Assembly: GCF_030145145.1 (NCBI RefSeq)
Contig: NZ_JAQYWD010000039.1
Coordinates: 1-61,865 of the forward strand
DNA: 61,865 nt
Origin: Desulfobacula sp.
GTDB lineage: Bacteria > Desulfobacterota > Desulfobacteria > Desulfobacterales > Desulfobacteraceae
Direction: 5' to 3'
The notes under the pieces are model-generated. The model ran no database searches and was not told the origin of the DNA. It was given only the letters and a program-made list of their open reading frames with translations. How positions within the stretch are numbered: position 1 is the stretch's first letter; each line of letters begins with the position of its first letter. A program made the translations under genes and the position numbers. Shown in pieces: positions 1 through 6,951 of the stretch.

Positions 1-757
1 CCTTTAAAAACGCCCAGCCTTCAAACGTATCCGGGCAGGTTATCCGGGCATATCCCTTTTTAAAGGATAACGCCTTGATTTGGAAATCACCAAACCCGGC
101 TTCCGAATACGTATCAACGGCCGCCTTAAAGCTCTCAGCCGTGTGGTTTAAAATTCCCTTTTTCAGGGCTGTCCGGGAAAAAATCTCTGCCAGGCCGGCT
201 TCGAAAAATACTCTTTTTGCGGTATCCTCGCCAACAAAAAGGGATATGGATCGCCAGAGATCCAACCATCCGCCGGAAATATCCAGCATACACATACGGG
301 TTCCTGCCAGGTCGAGCCAGCCTCTCTTTTTTTTTGACGTAAAATTGACCGTTGTTTTCCCTGATGTTTCCATCTGAATGACCTGTCGTTTGATGTGGCG
401 ATCAAATTTTAAAGCGGTTTTTTCAAGCGCGTCATCCAGATAAAAATTCAGGTGTTGCAGACCGTCTGTCTCATGGGGCAGGTGTTGATGGAAAATATCA
501 AAAAAAACAGTTCTCAGGGTTGAAATCAGGCGCACCACTTGTGGTAAATCAAGCAGGTTTTGATCCATCAGCCTAAAAATAATCTGGATGAATGGATCAA
601 CCGCCAGTGGGATTGGTTCAGCCTGAATGACCCGTGTAAAGCCGCTGATGAATCGTTCAGCAATTTCACTACCATGGATCAAGGAGTTGTTTTTTTTAGA
701 AAGGCTTGAAAGAATACTCTCTCGGTTTGAGTGTAAACACTGTAATACCTTTTTCAA
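1..757 (-). CDS. V4R/XylR-N-like sensory domain protein (C-terminus cut by window edge)
   Basis: An open frame runs off the left edge; 252 codons are visible. The proposed start is TTG at 755-757, preceded by AGGAG five bases upstream; no ATG occurs near the N-terminus. Residues 1 to about 130 are helical and resemble the N-terminal domains of RsbR-type sensors. After that comes a stretch like the XylR-N/V4R effector-binding domain (key segments GTRMCMLDISGGW, FFEAGLAEIFS and SEAGFGDF). In XylR/DmpR regulators this domain binds aromatic effectors and is followed by a sigma-54 AAA+ domain and an HTH; here that part would lie outside the window. It follows the catabolic operon on the same strand, so a role in sensing the substrate is plausible but inferred. 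It could equally be a stand-alone V4R protein. Confidence 0.6.
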   Translation of the reverse strand, partial: MKKVLQCLHSNRESILSSLSKKNNSLIHGSEIAERFISGFTRVIQAEPIPLAVDPFIQIIFRLMDQNLLDLPQVVRLISTLRTVFFDIFHQHLPHETDGLQHLNFYLDDALEKTALKFDRHIKRQVIQMETSGKTTVNFTSKKKRGWLDLAGTRMCMLDISGGWLDLWRSISLFVGEDTAKRVFFEAGLAEIFSRTALKKGILNHTAESFKAAVDTYSEAGFGDFQIKALSFKKGYARITCPDTFEGWAFLK

Positions 758-774
758 ACAGACTCCTGATGACA

Positions 775-803
775 CCCCTGCCCGGGTCACACCAGGGCAG
801 GGG
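775..803 (-). terminator. GC-rich intergenic hairpin after the aminotransferase gene
   Basis: A perfect 9-bp inverted repeat (CCCCTGCCC with GGGCAGGGG, 11-nt loop) lies just downstream of the stop codon at 814, on the transcribed strand. No T-run follows it, so it is a weak candidate for intrinsic termination. It may instead protect the end of the long mRNA or lower expression of the V4R-domain gene whose start lies about 18 bases further on. Confidence 0.4.
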
Positions 804-813
804 GGATGAAGCG

Positions 814-2067
814 TTATTGATATTTGTCTTTAATAAAGGCCAATGTTTCATCAATGGCGGTCACGGTCAGTTCCAGGTCTTTCTGGGTGTGCCGGTAGCT
901 GATGTACGAATGATGAAACGGGGTGAAAAAGAACCCTTTTCGGATGAGCTGGGTGTAAAAATCCGTGCGTTTGGATTTGTATGCGCCGCTTGCTTCCTTT
1001 TCAAAGGTAATGTAGAACATGGGGGCCACGCCGCTCAGTTCTGCGCCCACATCATATCTGTCTATGAGCTCCTGGATTTTTTTCATCATCCATTCGCCCT
1101 TTTCCCAGATATTTTCCAGCACCTTGTCCCGTTCCAGGATTTCAATGGTCTTGAGCGCGGCCACAAAAGCTTCACTGTTGGGGAAAAAGGTGGACGAAAT
1201 AAACAGCTTGGATTCAGCCGCCATCATGATGTCTCGTTTACCGGTGACAACAGAGATGGGGTATCCGTTGGCCATTGCCTTACCCATCACGGTGAGATCC
1301 GGGGTGACCCCATACAGTTTTTGGGCCCCGCCCATGGATAGCCTGAAACAGGTCCGGATTTCATCATACACCAGGACAGCCCCATATTTGTCAGCAATCT
1401 GTCTGACCCCTTCAAGGAAACCCGGTTTGGGGAGTTCCATTTTTTGATGGTTGGGATGGCCAAAGGGCGTCATGATGATGGCCGCGGTTTCATCCCCATG
1501 GGTGGCCATCAGCTCTTCCAGCTGTTCAAGGTGGTTGTATTGAAACTCAAACACATCTTCATAGAATTTGGACGGGATACCGCCTTTCATCTCAACGCAC
1601 CAGTCATGCCAGCCATGGTAGCCGCAGCGCATGACCTTTATTTTGTTGGTATGGGCCCGGGCAATACGGATGCTGGCCGTGGTGGCATCAGAACCGGTTT
1701 TCAGGAAAATGCTCATTTCCGAAGAGGGGATAATCTGGGTTAATTTTTTTGCCAGCAGGTTTTGAAATTTCTGGGTCAGGGTAAAACAAAACCCTTTGTT
1801 TTTTATCTGCTGGTAAACCGCATCATCCACTTCTTCTTCGCGATATCCTAAAATGATGGGGCCGTACCCGCACAGGAAATCAATAAATTCATTACCGTCC
1901 ACATCGGTGAGGCGACAGCCTTTACCGGATTCAAGAAAGATGGGGTATTCTCCATTGATAAAATCACCAGGCTTTCTGGCACCCAGGACCCCACCGGGGA
2001 CCAGTGTGAGTGCTTCATCATATAATTCCAGGCTTTTCGTTATATTTAATTTTTCTGTTTCTTTCAT
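814..2067 (-). CDS. Class III PLP-dependent aminotransferase, glutamate-1-semialdehyde aminomutase-like
   Basis: 417 aa, near the usual length of the family. The fold-type I signatures of class III aminotransferases are visible: the GSDATTASIRIAR segment (residues 125-137) for phosphate binding, YHGWHDW (150-156), VYDEIRT with the PLP-ring Asp at about 235, and the Schiff-base Lys at about 263 in VMGKAMANGYP. The start is preceded by AGGAGG. It resembles glutamate-1-semialdehyde 2,1-aminomutase but is unlikely to serve haem synthesis: it is the last clear gene of a catabolic gene run, 15 bases after a saccharopine-dehydrogenase-like gene. It more likely moves an amino group on a pathway intermediate. 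Substrate unknown. Confidence 0.85.
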   Translation of the reverse strand: MKETEKLNITKSLELYDEALTLVPGGVLGARKPGDFINGEYPIFLESGKGCRLTDVDGNEFIDFLCGYGPIILGYREEEVDDAVYQQIKNKGFCFTLTQKFQNLLAKKLTQIIPSSEMSIFLKTGSDATTASIRIARAHTNKIKVMRCGYHGWHDWCVEMKGGIPSKFYEDVFEFQYNHLEQLEELMATHGDETAAIIMTPFGHPNHQKMELPKPGFLEGVRQIADKYGAVLVYDEIRTCFRLSMGGAQKLYGVTPDLTVMGKAMANGYPISVVTGKRDIMMAAESKLFISSTFFPNSEAFVAALKTIEILERDKVLENIWEKGEWMMKKIQELIDRYDVGAELSGVAPMFYITFEKEASGAYKSKRTDFYTQLIRKGFFFTPFHHSYISYRHTQKDLELTVTAIDETLAFIKDKYQ

Positions 2068-2082
2068 GGAAAGCCTCCTGAT

Positions 2083-3231
2083 TTATTTGTCTACTTCAAA
2101 CATGGATTCAATTTTTTGACTCTGGTGGATTCTGGCCCCTCTTTTTAAGAAAGCACCAAGGAATTTATCCGGATCAATGCAGCCTTCCGGGGCCACAACG
2201 CCTTTTACAGTAACATCCCCGGCATCCATCATCAACGATGCAATGGATGCAGGAAGTCCGGTTCCCGGTGCCATTCGGCCCACCATGTCTGCGGTGTAGG
2301 TGATTTTTTTGCCGTCTTTTTCTCCCTTGACAATGACTTTAAGCCCTGAAGACTGGGGACCGTTGTCTCTTCCCTCGGGAATGGTTTCCCACAGTTTTAA
2401 GGCAAGGTCATAGGGGGTAACTTTTGTGCCTTTGATATCAATGGGGTCGTTGCCTAGAAGACCGGTCTGTTTCTGCTCTTGGATCAGTTCATCCACCCAT
2501 AAGGGGATCAATGCACCCTTGATAATGATATTTTTTACCCCTTTAATATATTTGGGCAGGGTGATGGGCTGGGGATGGCCGACATACCGGACATGGCAGG
2601 TGCCTAAAGGGTCAAGAAACTTTTCTGCCACCGGTTCTGTCCCGCCTTCCACATGAACCAGCTCTCCGTTGATATACTGAGGAATTTTACCCAGGGTCAT
2701 ATGGAGGCTGTGGTCCCATGCGGCGCCTTTAAGTTCGGCAATGCTGACCACCCAATACAGATAGATTTCGTCTACACGGTCCAGCCGGTCTGCATACCAT
2801 TTTACCAGCACATTGTTGGTGCCGGGATCTGATCCCATGCCCGTGAGAACGGTGATGCCCGCATCCTTGGCCATTTGGTCAATCTCGGACTCAAACAGAA
2901 TCTGGGTGCCCTCATAATCGTCGCAGATATCAATATAGTTCACTTTTGCCGCCACAGCCGCTTTGGCCACGGGCACGGCGGTTTTGTAAAAAGGTCCTGC
3001 CGTGTTGATGACTACGTTGACGTCTTTGAATGCATTGACCATGGTGTCATGATCATTGACATCCATTTTGATAAGGGATGTTTTTTCACTTTCGCGCAAT
3101 TTTTTTGACAGTCTTTCCGGATCCGGGTATAAGTCCGCTAAAATTACCTGGGTTACCTGTTCTTGTTTGATCAGGTCCCGGGCAACACCCTGACCCATAC
3201 CGCCGACTCCGCCAATGATTAATGCTCGCAT
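2083..3231 (-). CDS. Saccharopine dehydrogenase family protein (NAD(P)-dependent)
   Basis: 382 aa. The N-terminus is a Rossmann dinucleotide-binding fold (GGVGGMGQGVARDL, residues 8-21), followed by VINTAGPF (74-81) and YIDICDDYEG (about 99-108), both typical of saccharopine dehydrogenase-like oxidoreductases. The C-terminal half is the catalytic/dimer domain with the MAPGTGLPAS segment. The start has a strong AGGAGG. It lies between a thiolase and an aminotransferase on the same strand. Family members act on amino-acid adducts, carboxynorspermidine or opine-like compounds. Together with the neighbouring aminotransferase it may process a nitrogen-containing intermediate; the reaction is not deducible from sequence. 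Confidence 0.8.
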   Translation of the reverse strand: MRALIIGGVGGMGQGVARDLIKQEQVTQVILADLYPDPERLSKKLRESEKTSLIKMDVNDHDTMVNAFKDVNVVINTAGPFYKTAVPVAKAAVAAKVNYIDICDDYEGTQILFESEIDQMAKDAGITVLTGMGSDPGTNNVLVKWYADRLDRVDEIYLYWVVSIAELKGAAWDHSLHMTLGKIPQYINGELVHVEGGTEPVAEKFLDPLGTCHVRYVGHPQPITLPKYIKGVKNIIIKGALIPLWVDELIQEQKQTGLLGNDPIDIKGTKVTPYDLALKLWETIPEGRDNGPQSSGLKVIVKGEKDGKKITYTADMVGRMAPGTGLPASIASLMMDAGDVTVKGVVAPEGCIDPDKFLGAFLKRGARIHQSQKIESMFEVDK

Positions 3232-3282
3232 GTTTTTTTCCTCCTGAATGTTATTTTTATTCGTTATTTTATCTGTTATCGT

Positions 3283-4476
3283 TTAAGCCCCTATTTTTAG
3301 TACCAGGGCTGCGCCGGTATCCCCGGCTGCGCAGCCGGTGAACAGCATATATCCGCCGCCCTTGTCGGCCAGTTCCTCAATGCCTTCAATAATCAGACGC
3401 CCGGCCGTGGGGGCCTGGGGATGGCCGAAGATGAGGGAAGACCCGAAATTGTTGAAGCTGTTCACATCAATGTTCATCTGGCGGGCCAGATAGATGTCAT
3501 TGGCAGCAAAGGGATTGTGGGTCTTGATCACTTTAACGTCTTTGATGGAAATGCCGGCCCGGTCCAGGGCCATTTGAGCGGCAGGGACCACGGCCATGGC
3601 CATGAACCCTTTTTTTGCCCGGGAAAATCCATAGGAAACAATCCGGGCATCCCGGGATGCATCCTGGCTGAGGTCTGCGGCTTTTTCTTTTGAGGTGACA
3701 ATGAGGCCGCAGTTGCCGTCCGCGGGATGGGTCTGGGCGCCAAAGGTATGGGCGCCATTGGGCAGTACCGGCTTTAGATTCTCAAGGCCCTGCCGGGTGG
3801 TCGGCATCACCCCTTCATCGGCCACTACCTGGATGGTTTTCTTTTTGGATACGGCGATATTGACCGGTACCATATATTTTTTCTGGAATTCCCTGTCATT
3901 GGCAAGACTGTCCATGTACTGTTCATACCGTCTGAGAGCAACGTCATCACATTCTTCTCTTGTTACCCCGCTCTCTTTGGCCACATTTTCTGCGGTCTGA
4001 ATCATGGCATTTTTTGCCCAGGGATCATGGTTGAAATTGTCCATCATCCAGTTTTCTGAAACCACTTGTCCGCCGGGGCCCTTGGGATTGGACCAGATGG
4101 TGTGGGGGCCGTTGGAACACCGGTCTGTCATCAGGGTAAAGGCTGTTTGATAGAGTCCGGTCTCAATGCCGGTGGCCGCCTGGAAGATGCAGGTGGTAGA
4201 GGTGGAACAGGCCTGGCTGATCATCACCCCGGGAATGTCTTGAGCCCCGATCAAGGCAGATGTCCATGGTCCGCCGTAAAACATGTGGGGTTGCCCCACC
4301 GTGACCCCAAGGATGAGGTAGTCAAAGGTATCGGGACGGATGTCCTTTGTTTCAAGCCAGCTTTTTGCTGTCTGGGATCCCAGGACAATGGAATTTTCGT
4401 TTGCCAGGCTTCCCTGCCATTTTGAAAAAGGGCTGGAATAGTAGCCCTTGTATGGGATAAACGCTTTTGTCAACAT
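3283..4476 (-). CDS. Thiolase family protein (acyl-CoA acyltransferase)
   Basis: 397 aa, normal for thiolases. The nucleophilic Cys is at about residue 90 (SQACSTSTTC), the second active-site Cys at about 382 (GCAAGDTGAAL) and the catalytic His at about 352. The His motif reads GHPQAPTAGR, whereas biosynthetic and degradative thiolases usually have GHPxGxTGxR; this places it in a divergent branch close to the thiolase-like/SCP-x group. SD-like AAGGGAAA precedes the ATG. In the proposed indoleacetate pathway a thiolase is needed to split 2-aminobenzoylacetyl-CoA into anthraniloyl-CoA and acetyl-CoA. This is the only thiolase in the window, so it is the best candidate, by context only. Confidence 0.85.
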   Translation of the reverse strand: MLTKAFIPYKGYYSSPFSKWQGSLANENSIVLGSQTAKSWLETKDIRPDTFDYLILGVTVGQPHMFYGGPWTSALIGAQDIPGVMISQACSTSTTCIFQAATGIETGLYQTAFTLMTDRCSNGPHTIWSNPKGPGGQVVSENWMMDNFNHDPWAKNAMIQTAENVAKESGVTREECDDVALRRYEQYMDSLANDREFQKKYMVPVNIAVSKKKTIQVVADEGVMPTTRQGLENLKPVLPNGAHTFGAQTHPADGNCGLIVTSKEKAADLSQDASRDARIVSYGFSRAKKGFMAMAVVPAAQMALDRAGISIKDVKVIKTHNPFAANDIYLARQMNIDVNSFNNFGSSLIFGHPQAPTAGRLIIEGIEELADKGGGYMLFTGCAAGDTGAALVLKIGA

Positions 4477-4551
4477 GATTAATTTCCCTTAAATTTAGAC
4501 TGATCAGATGATCGTCTCACCCGATCTATAATAATTTGTTCTATAATCTGC

Positions 4552-5364
4552 TTAACGATTGTACTCGCTTAAAATGGCTTCCAGTACACTGCCGCCAATG
4601 GCCCGGGATTTTTCCGAGACGGTGGAACAATAATCGATATTCCCCCTGGGATCAATATCCCCGATTTTAAGCTGGTCCGTCACCTGGGTGTGGTTTCTTA
4701 TCAGTCCCCTTAAGACCCCGTCGATCCGGGAGATGACCGGCTGGGTGTCAACCTGTCCGATCACATCATTTTTTTTCACCAGGGTACCAATGGTTAAAGA
4801 AGACGTGAAGATACCGGAGCAGGGGGCCCGGAGAACCCGTTCACTGGTGTATCCGGCAATATTGCCGGGAATGCCGGTGTTCGGTTCGGGACAACCGTTT
4901 GTCAGAATCCTTCCAAGGTTATGGCCCCGGTTGGTTTCAATGGCCATATGTACATCAAGGCCTGCCTCAAATCCAGGCCCCAGACCAATTACCAGCGGTG
5001 CCTCTGAGCGATGGGTGCCCAGGTTTTTTTTTGCAATAATGGCATCGATTACCACATGGGGACGGAGGGCTTTGATGGTATGCCAGTCTGGATCAACCAC
5101 CACTGGGATCTGATGGCGGTTCCAGGCGGATTGAATCTCTGCCGTATCGGAAGTCTTTATGGCTGTAATGCCCTCTACACAGGTTGTCCCGTCATAAGCA
5201 GTCTCACAGAAACTGACGTTTCGTCGCACTGCCACAGGGTTTTGAATTTCCATCATAAAGATGTATTTAAAATTGGCATTAAAAAGACGACAAGCTGTAC
5301 CAGTGGCCATTTCTCCGGCCCCTTTTATGGCGATGACCAGGTCTTTGATTTTTTTTGATTTCAT
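4552..5364 (-). CDS. yqeB: EF2563/YqeB-type molybdenum hydroxylase maturation protein
   Basis: 270 aa. It starts with a Rossmann-like IKGAGEMATGTACRLF motif and contains LVIGLGPGFEAG and a lipoyl-like C-terminal part (APCSGIF, then a DVIGQVDTQPVISRIDGVLRGL-like stretch). This combination is characteristic of the EF2563 family, which accompanies selenium-dependent or other late-maturing molybdenum hydroxylases and is thought to act on the Mo cofactor or its sulfido/selenido ligand. It sits 75 bases before the thiolase gene and downstream of a molybdopterin-binding-like gene and the Mo-enzyme subunits, so it most likely matures the enzyme(s) encoded in this operon. The exact chemistry is unknown for the family. 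Confidence 0.8.
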   Translation of the reverse strand: MKSKKIKDLVIAIKGAGEMATGTACRLFNANFKYIFMMEIQNPVAVRRNVSFCETAYDGTTCVEGITAIKTSDTAEIQSAWNRHQIPVVVDPDWHTIKALRPHVVIDAIIAKKNLGTHRSEAPLVIGLGPGFEAGLDVHMAIETNRGHNLGRILTNGCPEPNTGIPGNIAGYTSERVLRAPCSGIFTSSLTIGTLVKKNDVIGQVDTQPVISRIDGVLRGLIRNHTQVTDQLKIGDIDPRGNIDYCSTVSEKSRAIGGSVLEAILSEYNR

Positions 5365-5522
5365 TTGTATGTCCTGTTCGATTAAGTTTTCATTATCTAT
5401 AATGGTGTGCGTTTAAGGTTGCGGGGTTAATCGGTTGGACCAACAGCCGATACAGAATCCGTTTGGTTTTAAACGGTATTTTAGATAAGGATGTTTCAAA
5501 CATGATAGGTCTTCTCTCTGGT

Positions 5523-6557
5523 TTATCTTCCAAACGAACATACCGGATAATGACACACCTTACAATTCATGCACAAGCCGCCATGCCCCATGGCGGCAAT
5601 GTCATCACCACTGATGGTCTCTCCTGCCAGAACCCTGGGAAAAATCAAGTCAAACACGGTCTGTTTATAATAAAATACGCAGGCCGGCAGACTGATAACA
5701 GGGGTGGTATCTAAAGTTGAGACCATGAGCATGGCGCCGGGAAGAACAGGGCTGCCGTAAAATGTGACATCGGCCCCGGCCTGGATAACGCCCTGGCGGG
5801 TCACATCATCCGGGTCAACAGACAGTCCTCCTGTAGTGATGATCAAATCGCACCCCAGCTTTTTCAACGCCAGAACAGCATTGGAAATGGCTGGGATATC
5901 ATCGGGAACAAGAATTTTTTTAATGAGGGTGCATCCGGCATCTGTTATTTTTTTGCCCACGGACGGATCGAAATCATCCGTGATCAGACCGTTAAAGACC
6001 TCAGAACCGGTTACCACAGCACCCACCTTTAAGGGCGTGTAGGGCTTTACCGAAACAATGGTGCCGGTCTTTTTTGTCAATGCTTCAAGTTCTTCGATGT
6101 GTTTTGTGGGAATGGTCAAGGGGATAATCCGTGTGCCGGCAATGATTTCCCCCTTTTTACAGGGAAAATTATTTTTCAATGTGGCCACAATAATCTGTCC
6201 CATCTTATTGACCTGGAGCAGTGCATCCACATTGATTTTTAAAAGGCCGGCGTGGCGGGTGACAAGATTGATTTTGCCTTCCCGTGGTTCGGTGAAGTCA
6301 AGGGTTTGATCTGAAATGGCCGTTGCAATTCTTTGGGCGGCATCGTTTTCATGGAGCTGGTCATCCCCAAGCTCTAAAACATATAAAGACTGCTTTCCAA
6401 TCCTTAAAAGTTCCGGTATATCCTCTTTTTTTACCAGATGACCTTTTTTAAACGCCACTCCTTTGAATTTCCCCCTGGTAATCCGCGTCATGTCATGGGC
6501 GAGAACTGTTCCTATGGCATCTTCAACTCTAATCTTTTTCATTCGTATACGTCCCAT
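5523..6557 (-). CDS. MoeA/MoaB-like molybdopterin-binding protein with C-terminal Cys motif
   Basis: 344 aa from the ATG at 6557; an ATG at 6542 (MKKIRVEDA) is an equally good start. Neither has a strong SD because the gene overlaps the end of the upstream VOC gene by about 29 bases. The middle contains the molybdopterin-binding fold (VGAVVTGSEVF, then DLIITTGGLSVDPDDVTRQG and LPGAMLM). The N-terminal region resembles proteins that accompany Mo hydroxylases. The C-terminus ends in CMNCKVCHYPVC, four cysteines that could hold a metal or an Fe-S cluster. It probably inserts or tailors molybdopterin (possibly the cytosine dinucleotide form) for the Mo enzymes of this operon. Confidence 0.8.
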   Translation of the reverse strand: MGRIRMKKIRVEDAIGTVLAHDMTRITRGKFKGVAFKKGHLVKKEDIPELLRIGKQSLYVLELGDDQLHENDAAQRIATAISDQTLDFTEPREGKINLVTRHAGLLKINVDALLQVNKMGQIIVATLKNNFPCKKGEIIAGTRIIPLTIPTKHIEELEALTKKTGTIVSVKPYTPLKVGAVVTGSEVFNGLITDDFDPSVGKKITDAGCTLIKKILVPDDIPAISNAVLALKKLGCDLIITTGGLSVDPDDVTRQGVIQAGADVTFYGSPVLPGAMLMVSTLDTTPVISLPACVFYYKQTVFDLIFPRVLAGETISGDDIAAMGHGGLCMNCKVCHYPVCSFGR

Positions 6558-6951
6558 CAAGTATTTCGGTCAGAACCCCGCAGGTTTCAGTGGGCGGCAT
6601 GATAAACGCATACCGGTTTCCAAACAGTTCTCTTGGTGTATCATCAATCAATTTTTTACCTTTGTTTTTTAACTCTTTTAATCCTTTTTCAACATCATCA
6701 GTCCGGTAGGAAATCAGGAAAACGCCTTCTCCTCTTTTTTCAATGAATTTTGCCACATCTCCGTCAGGAGATGTGGCTTCCATCAATTCAAGGGCAAGGT
6801 CTCCCAGATAATACCGGGCAACCTTTATCTTTTCGCTTTCCGCCACATATTCCTGGGCCAGTTCAAGTCCCAGGGTGTCTTCATATATTTTTTTGGCCTG
6901 CTCAAGGTTTTTAACGGCAAGGCAGATATGATCAATTGACGTGGCTTTCAT
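6529..6951 (-). CDS. VOC-fold protein similar to methylmalonyl-CoA epimerase, metal site incomplete
   Basis: 140 aa, the normal epimerase length. It shares the epimerase-like frame IDHICLAV (His8), LELMEAT (52-60), VAKFIEKRGEG (67-76), KKLIDDTPR and GVLTEI (Glu129). In true methylmalonyl-CoA epimerases the GEG is followed by LHHIAY, whose His binds the metal; here it reads GEGVFLISY, so that ligand is missing. The ATG follows the stop of the upstream gene directly, with GGAG in the right place. It may still bind a CoA ester as an epimerase/isomerase variant. Enzyme activity is uncertain. Confidence 0.75.
   Translation of the reverse strand: MKATSIDHICLAVKNLEQAKKIYEDTLGLELAQEYVAESEKIKVARYYLGDLALELMEATSPDGDVAKFIEKRGEGVFLISYRTDDVEKGLKELKNKGKKLIDDTPRELFGNRYAFIMPPTETCGVLTEILDGTYTNEKD

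Noticed and set aside
706-1341. Plus-strand open frame covering the start of the V4R gene region and the aminotransferase end.
   Set aside because: The minus strand encodes recognisable proteins in both parts; the plus frame has no motif.
814-2067. Assigning the class III aminotransferase as HemL for haem synthesis.
   Set aside because: It is at the end of a catabolic gene run, no other haem genes are near, and several class III enzymes share this overall pattern.
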